The notes under the pieces: generated by a model
The model's input: only the letters and a program-made list of their open reading frames with translations
Database searches by the model: none
What the model was told of the DNA's origin: nothing
Position numbers and translations under genes: made by a program
Shown here: positions 27,301-42,300 of the stretch, one piece after another
Layout: each line of letters opens with the position of its first letter
How positions within the stretch are numbered: the first letter of the stretch is position 1
From: Chamaea fasciata
Taxonomy: Eukaryota; Chordata; Aves; Passeriformes; Sylviidae
Reading direction: 5' to 3'
Assembly: GCA_029207755.1 (NCBI GenBank)
Contig: JARCOQ010000002.1
Location: 82,648,317 to 82,712,316 of the forward strand
DNA length: 64,000 bases

Positions 27301-30300
27301 CATTTGCTCATGCTTGAAAAGATGCTTGCTCTAGACCAAATTTAAACCTTACCAACACAGCAGGGATATTACTACACAGCCACTATTCACGTCACAGTGC
27401 ATCTTGGAACTGTAGCTTCTTAAAGAAAGCAGAGTATCTTGTAATTGTAAGAGGCCATTAATGCCACAAATACAGTGGAAAATCTGCTCTTCCTCTTCTG
27501 TCTGAAGTATGAAGCACAGTATGACACTTCCATTTCCCCCTTTATCCAAAATGACTCTGACTACTGTCCACAAAAAGTGCTAATCCCAAAATAAATACAG
27601 GAAGGCCATCCCTGCAGATTAATGTAAGGCCCAAACAGCTTGGATTTAAGAGTTGGACCACACTATCAAATGTTACCAAAAGCTTGTGCACGCAGGAAGA
27701 GCTTCTGCTAGTATAATTTATGCCAGCTAAGTAAACTAAGTTAAAATATGCAGACATGGAGGAGATTTTGTGCAAACCAAGAAGAAGGGGCAGCAGGGGT
27801 GGAAAGCATAAGCATTTATACTAAAACTTAGCAATAAAACCAGAGAAAGGAGGGTGTCACTAACATCTCTTATCACACCAAAATGAACATCCTATACTGG
27901 AAAAAGTGCTGGAGAGAAGCACTGGGAAAACAAGAACAAGGATGAGATTTACAGGGTCAAGGTGTCCACAAGGCATTGGCAAGCAGGGTAGAAAAAGTGA
28001 AGTTATCAGGGCAATCACTTTGGTAGCAAAATGCAGCAGAGTTCTCAGAGGAGAAACATCACATTTATAAGAGCACATTAGGAGGAACACAAAAGACTCA
28101 GTCTAGCAGATGTAACAGCAGACTCATCAAAACAGAAGTTTCTCTTCATTTGTCTTTCTCTTAGGCTTAGCTTCACAAATTCCAGAATGCCAACATTTCA
28201 GTTAAGACAGGAAAAGACAACTAAGAGGAGATTCTGTGGAATCACAATTATTATTTCTGAATGTTCCCCCACAAAATCCTTGCCTAAATATTTTTATTTT
28301 CATTCCTTTTTGTAAGTCAAGATTATTTCTCTCAGCTGTAGAGACAGAATATTTGTCTCTTCCCTTTTGAGCATGCCAACTCCATTCAACTTCATGCAAC
28401 CATTGTTGTAAGAAGCCCATTTGTAAGAGTTACTCCTGGGGAAGATAAGCCCTGTATTTCATTAACCTGACAGGAAACTGGGAGGGCTTTTTAATCTGCT
28501 ACATCTCTCATTATTCAAAGCCTTTACAATGTTTAAGGCAACTTCCAAAGGGAGAAGAGGAGGCCACTTTTGTGAATAATCACCAAACTATGAAAATCCA
28601 GCAGATGCCAGGTGACAGACCAGCGTGCAAGAAGCAAAGTAATAGGAAAAGTAGAGAGAAAGAGGGCAAGTTCTCAGCATAGCATGGCACTTGTGGATGG
28701 ATGATCCACACATGGATCAATTAGTTTCATATTCCCTATGTCAGTCTTGCAACTTTTCTCACATCTATTGTTTCAGGGCTGTGCAGGAAAACATGCAATT
28801 ACCTCCGGACAGCATTTCTCTTCTGATTCACCAGAAGAAAGCTGGCACACTCTTTTAGCAGAAAAATTAATGCTTAATGTCCCCCTCAAATAAACCCACC
28901 TTTATTCCAAAACAAATGAGAATATGCAAGAAGTAGGCAGGCAGAGGTACCTTTTATAAAGGAATTCCCCAGCTGCTACTGCAAGCGGACGGTGAGTGGT
29001 ATAAACAAACTGGTATAACATTTCACAGTCTTCAGCTGATAACACTTCCTCACAGTTCCTAGGCAAAAATAACAACGGAAGTTTTAGTCCAGATTCATCT
29101 GCAAAGAACAGTATGAATGCTATGCCCAGCTTTTACTAGACTTGATTCTCCGTAACCGTGCAACTTGTTTACATAGCCATGTGTAAATTTTTGTAGGGCA
29201 TTTCTAAAAATGCTCTCAAACAAAATCAGCAGTGTTCTTCTACTCACTGTGTAGAGAAACAGAGGTCTGTGTAAGCCATGACAAATCAGGCCCACTGCAC
29301 AGACACGAACACTAATTTAAGGTATATTTTACGGTTGGTTAGTGATCATGGTAAAAAGAGAAATAGTAAGAAAACAGGAAAATCATGCCTTTATGCTTAG
29401 ATGTTCAACATAGAAGATAATAAACAACAAGAAACCTTCACTCTGTAGTACAGATTATTTTTAAGTTATTGTCATTTATTCCAGTATTTTAAAACTTGTA
29501 TTCTATTACACTAGAGTCCCATGTAAAAAGAAATCAAAACACATTCTTGATGGCACTCTTATGGCTGTGACCTCTCTGCACAAAGATATTCAAGGTCATG
29601 ACATTTTTCATTCAGCTACACATCTTGAGAGCACCACACGCCAACTAGTAAACCCAGAACACTCTCTTGAGAGGTAGAAATGGTATTCGTATCAAATATT
29701 TACAAAAAACAAACTGAAGCATCAAGCTTGAATAACCCAACGAAGAGATACCAGAGCAGTGAAGTCCAAAGCCAGGATTACAGTTTCCAAATACCTGCTT
29801 CTTACTGCCACAGCAATGTCACTGAGCTAGGCTACTTCAGAGAATGAAAGAGCAGCATATGAGATTTTACTTACTACACCCAGGTGAGAGGAAAGGGTTT
29901 TTATTGATTACTGCACTCAATCCTCCAGTATTAACATTTTTAAACCATCTACAGCTGTGGTCCAACACCCTCTCTACAAATGAGGATTCATGCTGTTCTC
30001 TTCCTAAGAGTGATGTCTAACAAAAATCAGCAGTCCTTCTTCCTCTGTTTACCCATTTGTCTCCAACCCATTGCATCCTTTAGCATCCTCACAAGTCACA
30101 AAGCCACAAAACATCCTCCAACCTGACTGAAAAAGAAGTTAGCTCACATTAGGTGAGAGTATCACTGCAACATCCATTAAAAAGGTCTTTAAATGAAAGT
30201 GCCAATGGTATGTCTCCAAAAGTGATGGATCACTTTCACAGGATAATGTGAAATAAAAGCTGCCTTACATACTTTAACCACACAATTACCTTGAGCATAT

Positions 30301-33300
30301 ATTTACAGTAATAGAACATACAGGAAGTGGGACGGAATACTTATCAGGAAATCAGCATAAAGGAAAATATTTAAGTCACTCATTTAACTATCTACAGAAC
30401 TGGGAAAGTAGAGCAAAAATGTCTTTATTGGTTAAACAATAAAAAAATGAAAGAACTAAAATGGTTTTATGGTGCATTAGAGCATATGAATAAGCAGTGG
30501 TGTGTCCTGTGAAGCCATGAATGATCTAATTTATTAAACTTCTACAACTTTAACAAGTGAGAGCAAAACAAAGAATGACAACAAAGAGCACTTAGAGGAA
30601 CAAAAAGACATGATATAATAAGTATTAAAAGGCTATGGGGAATTTACTGTAAAAAAAACTAGCAGTCTGACAATGTTTCTTTCATTCTTTTTAATGTCAA
30701 TCTATTATTCAGTTCTTTTAAAGCACTAGTTTCCATGACAATGTCTTTGTCATTTTTTCTCTCTCTATTCTTTTTTTTCAAAACCAGTGGACAGCTTGGA
30801 ATATAAGACATTTCACAAAGAGACAGTGATCTAGACTGAACCAATACAGAATCACAGAGTGCTGAGGATGGTCAGCACCTCAGCAGATCATCTGGTCCAA
30901 CTCCCTGCTCACAACAGGATCAGTTGCAGCAGGTTGATGTGTCCAATCTATGAAGATAAAGACTCAACAACATCTCTGGCAATGTGTTCCAGTACTGGAT
31001 CACACCCACAGTGAAAAACCTTCTTCTTCTTATGCTTAAATGGAATTTCCTGTCAGAACATGCCAGTCAAGTGCACATATTTTTTTTATATTTTATTTTT
31101 TTCTTCTTTATATTTCAGGTTTTCCCTCTTTAGCACATTTATAGAAATATTGAATGCAATACCTGAATGTTTCTATTTTGAAAGAGTTCCTTGACTAAAT
31201 TGTTCAATAGCTTGAAGAGCTCAGCAACACCTATCTCTCTGGATAGAAATTAAGGACTCTTCCTTTTCAGTACTAATGAAACTGCTTTTCCATAGGTATT
31301 TTCTATCCTTAGGAAAGAACCTGGGGATCCTGGTGGATACCAAATTGAACATGAGCCACCAATGTTCTCTTGCTGAAAAGAAGGTAATTGGTATCCCAAT
31401 CTGCATAAAGTGTTACCAGCAGGTTTGAGGAGGAGGTCCCTCTGCTCTGCACAGCACTGGTGAAGCCACACCTGGAGTGCTGGGTCCAGGGCTGGGCTCC
31501 CCAGGACAAGAGACATACTGGGGAGAGACCAAGGAAGGGTCACAAAAATGATCTGGGGATCATCTCTCCTGGGACTGGAGCATCTCTCCTTAGAGGAAAG
31601 GTCAAGGGAGCTGTAACTGTTCAGCCTGGAGGAAAGAAGGTTCAGGGGGATCTTAGCAATGTGTGCAAGTACCTGGTGGTGGGAGTAAGAAGAGAAAGAC
31701 AGGGTTCTGCTCCTGGTGCCCAGGACCTGAAGCAACAGGCACAAACTGAAACACGGGAGGCTCCTTCTGAACATGAGGAAACATGTTTTCACTCTGAGGG
31801 TGACAGAGCACTGGCACAGGCTGCCAAGCAAGGCTGTGGAGTCTCCATTGCTGGAGATACTCAAAAGACATTTGGATGCAGTCCTGGGCAATGTGCTCTA
31901 CATAGCTCATCTTGAGTAGCAGGTTGGACCAGACGACCCTTCTAACTTCAGCCATTCTGTGATTTCCAAAATTTCAACCTCCCCATCTTTAACTTTGTCT
32001 TCTAAGAGTTTAGGAATTTACCCGTTACATTAATCTAGTGCAGTGTTATTTCCCTCCTCCTCAAGACAGGAGTAGGTGAGATGCTGCTTCAGTTGCAAAT
32101 GAAGCACCCCCAAACAGCAGCGAAGCAAAGGAAGGGAGAAGAATCCATTTTCTTTGCAGCACAAGCTGACAGACACTCCTGACACCACTTGAGCCCCTGA
32201 TCTTTTGTTTTTTCCTTTCTTGAGTGGGAGGGAACACCTGTGTGTACTACTACTACTACTATTACTGTTCAATCACTACTCTCTGAGCCACAATGAGGTT
32301 TACCCTCATGGCTCCCACTGAAATGACTGCTCAGGTGTTTTACCTGTCTCTGCAAGCAGCAGCACCTGACTACACCTACTGCCACCAGCACTAACACTAC
32401 CACTACCAAACGGGTGCCTTGCTTTTTTACATCCCTAAGGCAATCATCAGCCACACAAATAGTTCAAATACAGCAGTAATACTGCTGCGAATTTACAGCC
32501 CTCAGAATGCCAAGCAACAGATAAAGGTTAAGCCAGAAGTGCCTGCCAGTGTTGAGGCACCTAAAAATAAACAGGCATAGCCTTCCACATACCAATCTCA
32601 TGACATACCATTTTCTCTGCACTTCAGTGTGAACATGTCACAAAGAAGAAATTGGGACATTCTAGAGGGAGATCACAGACCCATTTTGTTCTGCATATAG
32701 CATCAGTTGAAAGAATTCGTATCTTGTTTTTTGTTTCATTTTGTTGCGTGCAAGAGATTTGACTGTTGGAGTTGCTTGACTTGTATGTTGCTCATACCAA
32801 GGATAACCATCAAAATCACAAAAGTAAAATAAAAACACACCTGACACCCTTTACAGAGTTTTACGCTAGTCTTTGTTTTTTAGTTTTTTATTAAAAACTG
32901 TGCAGGGTAGGATCTGGTACACATTATGGTGACGACAATCCAAGGTACAGCATCTCAATCAAAAAAGAATCTGTTCACTTTGCATTTAAAATTAAGTTTA
33001 ACAGATGCATTGTAAAAGCAGTATTTGAGCACAGAGCACTATCAACCAAAAAAAAATGTATGTTGAAAGTATTCTAATGTCTGCAATAAAAATTTTAAGT
33101 ACAAAAATCATGTACTGCTAAACTGTTTTGTAATCTCACTCTAGCTCCTCTGCTCTCAATGCAGGTATTTCAAGACACACTTTGGCGATCAGCAAAATGA
33201 CAGTATGGTTGCCACTAAAATGTAGCAACAGTCCTTTCCCACCCACTGTACAATGGGATGAGCATGTTGCAATACACTGTGATTGTGCTTTGGCAGACTG

Positions 33301-36300
33301 ATGTTTTGTGTTTAAAACTCAGTTTAATTTTTAGTTCTGTTTAACTAAAGTAAACAAAGTCATTTTCCCCTGGGCTATTTACATATTCGAGCTAATAGTA
33401 GATTTGTGACCCTACCCACACCACCTGTAACCTTTCCCCATGCATCTACTGCAGTTACCTGATTACTTTTGCTGCCCTTTTCCAAAATCCCTCTACGCTT
33501 TTAGGTAGTTAAGTGCACAAAAATTAACAAAACTGTCTCACAGTAGGCACACTAAACTAATTTGCCTCCTAAAAGGCAATGTTTTTTTTACCTTGGTCTC
33601 TCATTGCCACTCATGTTTTCTCCCTCTTTATTTCCTTCCTAGTTCTGTAATTTCTAATTCCCCGTCAGATCCTTTGCAACATTAATGCTAACAATTATGT
33701 ATAATTCAGTACCATTAATAATTTCTATTATGCTCAACCTCATAGGCTCATTTCCGTTTCAGGATCACATCATGCTGTGTAAAAACAGAAATCTACTAGC
33801 CCAAAAACTGGCATTCAATTGAGACAACATGCAACAAACAAGATGGAAAAAAAAATCTCAGCTCACAGAGATACACAAGAAGAAAATACAAATATGGATT
33901 TGAAAAGAACTAAGTATATGCCTAGCAAGAGAGTTCGGAATCAGCACTGGGATTTTTTTTAAATAATGTAACACATATAAGTGAATTGAAAAGATCAGTG
34001 TTTTCACTGCCTCTCTAGCTATCAAGAGAGAGAATGTAAAGGCACAGCAGCTTTATGTATAGTACACAGAGTAGTCAGTGTATATTCCACAGGACTGGAA
34101 TGCAGTGATGCTTGAGAGATGCTCAAACCTGTTATTAACATACATGGAGCACCGCTCTGCTGCCACTGTCAAACATCACAAAAATTGTCAATTAGCAACA
34201 TAGTCTTGCTGCTATACTCCCCCAAAAGAAAACTATGGAAGTCAGCCAAAGAAAGTTACTGACATATATTTTTCCCAAGAAAAATTACCCAATGGAGTAA
34301 TTGGAAGAAAAAAAGCTATTCCTGGCCTTGCTGCTTGATGACTCATGTCATGATATAACAAAATATTTATTCTAAGATTAGGGACATGGTCTGAAGGTCA
34401 GTACCTCACCAGTGAAGCCTATATTTAAAAAAAAAAAAAAAAAATTAATGATTCCAGATCAAATATAGGAAATTCAGATAGAGATTCTTGCCAGTAGCTT
34501 TAAAAATAGAAACTTGATCTGAAAGGTCTCTCACACCTCACTAAAAATGCAAGTTGGGCTGCTTGAATTCAGCTGCCAAATTTGCAGATGACAAAAATTA
34601 CTCATTCAAAGAGAAGCCAAGACAGCATGACAAAACTGGCAGAAGTTTTATTACACCAATGCATACTAGTAGGCATGCCACTTATACAAGCTGTCATTTA
34701 TTACTCTCTTATCCCCTTTAAGACAGGGGAGTTGCTGTCCCCAACTGCATTTCATGCTTTACCACATGTATCAAGCAGCACCACCGCTCAATACCCAGAC
34801 ACAGATTTTGAGCTATGAGACACACCTATTTGAGACACATCAGCCCTGCAGGTCTTTGCTTCTGCAGTGCCAGCAGCAAGTCCTTTCTGCCACTATTGTA
34901 AGTGGCACTAAGGCATCAGCTTTTCCCTTGCTAGAAAAGGATCTGGATGCAGGCTCTTATTAAGAAGCCTGTACATGTGAATGGCTATATTGTCTGCATT
35001 CTCTTCACACAGAGTTATAGACTGGTCAGCACTACTCTTATCCAAGAGAAGAGCAGTTGTTGAATTTGCTTATTGAGTCCCCAACTCACACTTCCACCAC
35101 TCCAATAATTAAGCCAAATCAGCAGGGCTTAGAGCAACTACGGGGGGGGGGGGGGACAGTGGAAGAAAGCAGGATGACTATGCAACAGATGAGCAAAAAG
35201 AAAGAAAAGTATGTATTTGCTAGGTCTCCACATAGCTTAATTAAAAACAATTTTATAATGTATTAGTTTTACTTATGAAAATTGCATCTTATGATGGAAA
35301 AATATAATTCAGAAAACTTTAGAAGGCATTTATTCACACTGGAAACCATATTTAAGCAAAATACAGAAAAAATTGCTTCAGGGAAAAAGAAACATTGATC
35401 AAACTTTTATAGCTGCAGCTTGCATTACTGAGAACATGATCCCTTATAATAAAGCCAGAGATGATAAACAGCTGCAGTGCCAATATAGCTCTTGTTAATT
35501 CAGATACGGAACAAGTGCAGCCATAACTGGTGCAAGGAATCTTTGTACTTCAACAATGGTGAGCTGCTCCTCCTAGCACAGGGACATGCTATCCATGGAC
35601 ACAGCATTGTGCTTTGTTCCAACAGCTAGGCACTATGGGGAACCAAGGGATGTTGAAATGGACATTGTGAACACAGGAACAATATAACCCTGGCTGCCAC
35701 TAGTGAGGCCCAAACAATGGCACTACCTTCAGAAGAGGGTGTAGTGTTCACAGCATCATTTGCTGTTCTGATGTGCCTATTGAAGGAGGCCTGGAAAAAT
35801 GCCATTCAAACCAGTGGGATGTGAAGTGAGCAGGAGACAGTAAAGCAGCACCTCAATATACAAACATACTTGAAATTTAGTGTAAATATTTACAGCACCG
35901 TAGTAGTTGGACCACTAAAGTCTACATGCTCCTCTGGCAATGACTAATAATTTCTGTCTTAAACAGAGAAGCAAGTGGCACAAGGCTACTGGATAATGTG
36001 TCATGGTGTACATGGTAACAAGCATCTACATCACCTAAATTCAACTTATGCTCTCAGACAGAGGAGATACCGAGTCCTAACATCTCACCTGTATTATCAA
36101 TGGAATGCAGTGAAGCTTTTACTACCATTTTGTTTTGAAAAAGAGGGACAGAAAATTTATTCTACACATATTTTACAAATAAAGACATTTCTAAAATAAA
36201 CATGCTGCTCAAGGATGTATCAGAATAAGATTTATATACTTCTGTAATACTAAGTCTAACTCTTTCCCACACTTCCAGCTTGCCATTATCCTATCAGATC

Positions 36301-39300
36301 TATGGCTGGGAGGTAAGCTTGCCAAGAAAACAACTTCCTGTTAGTTTTCCACCTCAGCAAAATCACACACTTGCTCATTTCCTATCAGTCAATCTGTTAC
36401 GGGCTCAAAGGCTACCGGATTCTCTGCCCTGAAGCCAAGAATCTGAAAGTTCAAATTCTAGCAACAACCTCAAAGCTCAAGGCTTCCTGCACCAGGTGCA
36501 GAGACAGGAAAGATGGCAGAGTCCCCCAAGCACCTGGTCAAGGCCTGGCAATCCTGGGATAGAAGAGGGGTGGGGACCCCATCTTCAGTGGGAACTTCCC
36601 CCAAGACAGTCAAATGTTCATTTTGAGAAAAGCCAAAATTAAAAAAGGTGGAATTTCCTTTCAGAGGGAAATGTAAAGATATAAAAATGTGGTTTTCAGA
36701 TTGAATCTCAGCACAAGGGTTTTCTTAACATTGGCATTTCCCACAGAAAGAAAATGTCATGTTTTGAGCAGCTTTAACTGTAACTCATATCCTGCCAGAA
36801 GCAACTGTTTCCCAGCAAATAACTGATTACAGGAAGATTCATCAGGTTTGTACCTGGATCTTGTTGCCATTAAAACAATACAGTAAATTAAAAAAGAAAT
36901 TATTTACTGTGACATAAGCATCAAGAGTTTCATGGCTTGAACTGCTACTTCATGGTCCTTGTCCAGAGGCATGGACACAATTCGATCCTAATGGATGTAA
37001 AATGACAATAAAAAGATGTAACATGGTTTGTTCTCAATAAACATGTACTTTTGCTACAGCTAGATCATCTACACTAGTACAGCAGAGATTTATTTTTATT
37101 TCAGCAGCTATTTCCTAAGAGACATAAGGCAACTTGATTACTACCAAGTAGTTCCCCAGCCCCTGAAAATTAACAGCATGTTAATTTTTTAACTGAATTA
37201 ATCATGCAGTAATATGATATTTTTTATACATGTAATGCATGCGTTCACAAGAAATTAACTACACGCTACAAATTAAAAGTGACTGACAACTTGTTTCTAA
37301 GATGTTACTACTGGCACTTCAGTATGTTAAATGAAGGTAAGCCTCACCCACATTACAAGCATTATCTAATCAGTTTCTCCCATTAACAGTAAAGTGCCTG
37401 CACCTACACATTACACAAGTCAGTGCCTTGCTGAAAAGACAGTTAGAGCTTAAGTCCTAAAGATATCTCATGGCATAGCAGCAATATTGCTGACCTCCAG
37501 AATTCCCAATATTGTAACTTAGCACACATGCAAACAGGTCAGAAAACCGGGAAACTTCCCATCCCATGAAACCAAGAACTTGCACACATCAGTGTGTGCA
37601 ATATTTAATACAATAGCTAATTATTTAATTATCTATATCTTTATTACACCTTTATACTTGCTTGATTTGGGACTAAGAGTTTCCCCATTTAACATATGGT
37701 TTCTAAATCTCTACATTCATTTTCCTTTGCACCTTCCTTTTTCTCAGAATCCAGCTGGAAGGTGTCTAAATCCACAAATCCTGAGTTTGAACACTCAAAG
37801 GTAACAGAGGGAGCCTCTGTAACTCTTGTTTGCAGGAAATGGATTGATGGTTATATGATTACACTCCCCATCACTGAGAATGCATGATTTAAACTTTGAA
37901 ACTGGTATTTTGTGTGTAGCTGTTTGGATTTCTTTTCTTTAGAGGGGAAGGAGCTGATTTTGGGTGGGGGTTTTTTGACTGGGGGATGGAGTTTGCAATA
38001 ATCCATTTATACTACATCCTCCACACAGGAAGATCGCAGGACAAACAGCCTGGAGCTATTTCATCAGTTTTTATTGAATACCAATCCTGTATTTGGTTTC
38101 ACAGCTTACAGCAGACAGAAAGATAAGGGACTACCACACAACCATGTAAACAGGGGTCAATCATAGAGAGCCGAGTTTAATTCTGAATAATTTATTACTA
38201 AGATACCAATATTAATCCATTTCATGTTCTTTGAGAATAGGCAATAGGCATTTTTCACTGTTAGCAACTGCTCTGACACACAGGTAAGCCCTGCACCTTT
38301 TGCAAAAAGACCATGGACTACCACCACATGCAGGCATTGATTTGTCCTGACATTGAATCATGTCCTGATTCACAAGGACTGAGATATCAATCGCATCATC
38401 TCGAGCTCTCTTATTCCAGTAATGAGAAGGTGCAACCCTGCTAGGGCAAGAGCAGCTGACAAAATCCTTAGCAGGGCCACAGTTAAAAAAAGTAAAAGGC
38501 TTACTTCTTAAATGAGTCGGGATATTGGAATATGATAAAGACAGAGTACAGGGTCAGTGAAGTCACAAAAGAAGCTCTCAAAACTACAGCATTCAGAAAG
38601 GAGATAAGGGATCCTTCTTCAAGATTCATACTGACATGGTAGATCAAGAGAGAGCCATTCCCACATCAGTGTGATACGTGGACACTATCTACAAGGTTAA
38701 CCCATTATCAGGGGCAGCAAAAAGAGGATCTTTAGCAGATGAAATTCTTTGTCATTTACCAAAGATCCTGAAAAAAAACCTGGGCCAATCTGGATAAATG
38801 GTGGAGATAACTGATCATAGTGCATGCTAACACCATTTTGTGTGACCTAAAGTGAAATGGAAGAGTTCACAGAAGCAGAGGGAAACATCCCAGCAAAACT
38901 CCTTCATCTATTCCGTCAACAAGGCTGCTTCTGCAGGAGTCCTCTCAGTCAAGAGAGTGGGGAGATCAGCTCTGATCAAAACATCAGGCCCTGTGTATAC
39001 ACCCAACCTCGACTTAAAAAAACCGCAAACAGTGATTTATTTACCTTGAATCTGTTAGTAAAGAGATCCATCCTGGAAACAAGTTCTTTTCTACTATAAA
39101 TTCCCTGCAGTCCCAGAAGACACTTCAACCGCACCTCAGCTTGCTGCAAGACAAAGAGAAATTGGCTAACAGTAAAAGACATGTATCTTTGTTAGTCACT
39201 ATCAGCATTTATATCATGTAAATAAGAGTTCTCTGTGGGTGCCTACAGCAGACTACACAAATGCTGCCTCGTCTTCTTTATTAGTGACATCAGTACCAGC

Positions 39301-42300
39301 TCATTTGTGTGTACAGACACTCATCTCTCTCTCACACACAGAGTAAGCCTGCAGTGAGCCAAACTTAAAGGTAACATCTAAGTTTGTGTAAGGCTCCCTA
39401 AGAGTCAAAGAAACTCTCACGGACCTCAGAGTTAGTAAAAGCAACAGAATGCTAAAGATACAGGGATTGTGCTATTCATCTGTTGAAGGTACAAAAACAG
39501 GAGTATGGATGACCTACTTAGTACAACCAGCACTCTCCCACACATCAGACTTCGCTTGCTTCTTGTCAACAGTTGACTGGAACAACTGTTAAATACAGAA
39601 AAGGAGTCCAAGAAATTACAGATTTCTCTACATTCCTAGAGGAAGAGGTACAACTTAGAAATCCACTGGTTTATCACGGTGGATTCTTACAGAATTAAGA
39701 GTCATGCCTTCTCCCTATTTCTGTTTTACACTAGAAGACAGGATTTTAAGTATTCTAGGAAAAGGGTTGCTTTGATTTCAGCCTAATTAGTTCATTTAGG
39801 CAAAATATATTTATCTACACAAGGTGTCATTTCACACTATTAGTACTGCTGCTTCATAAATGCCTCAAAAAGAAGTCTTTTCCTTAGCCACCTTTTCAAT
39901 TATCTCATGCATATTGTTACATCATTCAAAGGACAAAGTTTTAAATGGCATTAGGAAAGTGATTTTGATGATCCAACATAGAAAAATGATGTGTTCTGTA
40001 AATGTATAATGCTAAGCATATCAGCAGAGACACTAAGATGAACTGCAGGCTTTGAATCAGTGTCTTCATATTTCTTTCTTAATTTCTCTTGCTAACAATA
40101 GCAGGAAGAATAAACATGGAAATTCAAGAAAGGAGACCACCTACACATCGGCTATCCATTGCTACAAGTTCCTGTTCACCTGCTTAGATAGAAGGCCAAG
40201 GATGATACCCAGTGGAAGCCTTTGACTAACAGTTTTGCTTAAGACAGCATTTTGCTAAAAATATAAAATTAAAAATCAACAGGTAACAGTGAACACTGCT
40301 CTCTAATCTGCCCATGACATACCAGCAGTACTTATCCTACACTGTACTTTAATCTTAAAGTCTCTGAGGAAGGGACTGTTGCCAACACCTGCTGCTTCCT
40401 ACCGCCACAAGGGCTGCACAGCACAGAACTCACTCACAGACGGTCCCAAGGTGGCACCTATCACTGCACACCAGCAGAAACTCAGCTCAGCCAATGCACT
40501 GCAAAACTGGCTCCAGCTGCCCTTGGTTATTTTTCACAACACTCTGCTTGTGAATAGGGACTGAATTTGTGCGTGGGGAATGGGACAACAGTGTGCACAG
40601 ATTTGCTGAATGGTCATACAGCTCTTGGCATGTGCCTGGTAATGTCATTTGTCAGTCAGGTAGAGTCAAGCGTAGGCCTGCAGACATAAAGTGTAACACA
40701 TTAAAGTGTACCATCTCCCTTTTGAAGTATCCTGTTCCCACCCAAAAGCTCTCAGTCACAACTCCATACGTGTACGTTTCTTTAAGTGCTGAGAAAATTA
40801 ACTCTTGAAAATAGAAACAGTTAACTACTTCTATGAGTGCTTCTGTTGTTTTCCTATATTTTCATCTCCGTTTTCTCTTTCTCAACCACCTCCCCTTTTC
40901 TAAATTCAACATTCCCCACAGTTCTGAAAGGATGTGAAGTGATGGTGAATGATGAAGAATTTCTCACTACCTTCAGGTTCTTTCAACAGCAGCATCAGCA
41001 AACTCTAACACCCAGCCACCTACTCCCCTCATCAGGACTACCATTCTAATCTCCACAAAAAACCTGTCTGTTTGGCCCTTCAAAGCTGTGACAGAATGAA
41101 GGGGAATTATGTAAGCACATTTTCAGGATACTCTGAACACATACATTGTCCCTCAGCTGTATCATAGCATGTTTTGACCCAGACCTGATGACAGAAAACA
41201 CCACTGAAGTGGCGGGCAGCTCTAGTGATCTCAGAGAGCTCTGCACAGGCTCCAGCACTGCTTGAACACATTCAGTTATGAGATTTCAGCCTCATCACTA
41301 TCACAGAGATGGGGCCATTCAGTAAACCTTACTAATACAGGCTGGGACCTGGATGGTTTGATAGGACTGCTGGGTCAACACTCTCCAGATCATGATCTGG
41401 GAAGGTCTACTTCTTAGTTACTCCTGGATTACAAAGACAACCCAACTGTCTTTCAAGCCAAAATAATTTTTTTAATTGCTCCCCCTCCCCAGCCCCAACC
41501 CCCCCCCCAAAAATGCACGACAGTATATAAAAACGCTGCAGCCCCTGTTGGTGCTCTCATTTTGAAATCAGGCAATTTGACAGTGGCTGCAAATCATAAC
41601 ACACAGCCAGGACTGCAGTCACCAGTAGTGGTACTCTATCAGGTCTCAGCCAAATGTAGAATATGTAGACACCTCACTGTATCTTGCTCTGCTTGCATCT
41701 GCATTGCTGTCAGATTTTAAAAAAAGCTTTAGAAAAAACCAACTATTTCCAGTTTCCAGTAAAGGGCACTGGATGAGCTGTGTGTAATAATGAGAGGCAC
41801 TAGCTGTTAATCTTCACAGTAGAGTACCTTAAATGAAGACACATCATCTTCCAAAAAAATGGCTTTTTCTTTTGAGAATTCTCCAAACTGAACATGTACT
41901 AAAAAGATATTGTGATCAGATAAAATGTATGCAGGAACAAACGACAGTTCTTGATAGATTTGTCGCCCTAGAAACCCAAATGCCACCTTCAGAGGGACGG
42001 CACGAGGCCGGGAAGCGGGAGCCTCGCGCGCCCCCTCCTGGCCGCCTGGCAGAGTACAGCCTGATTCACCCAGCACAAACTGCCCGCAGCTGACACAAAT
42101 CCCGGGATGTTTCGGGATGTACACAGGAGCTACAGACACCTTCAAAGGCGGCCCGCAGAAGTACAGCGTGTCGATTCCGCTAATTAGCCGTTCCCGAGAA
42201 ATATTCCTAACCCCCTGAAGTCTCTCATGCGTTTTTGAAGCAAGAGAAAAAGGGTATTTTCACAGAAGCACAGAACAGGTCAGGTTGGAAGGGGCCACAG

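Larger units (their letters stand above)
29059..36907 (-). other. STAG intron 11 (largest intron, CR1 copies)
   Basis: About 7.8 kb. It contains two oppositely oriented CR1 fragments (30848-31075 and 31305-31965), a poly(A) run at 34424-34444 and a (G)14 run at 35142-35155. No hidden exon is needed: exons 11 and 12 join in phase. Confidence 0.6.

Noticed and set aside
31250..31891. 213-codon open frame on the minus strand
   Set aside because: It is the antisense of a plus-strand CR1 copy and resembles no protein.
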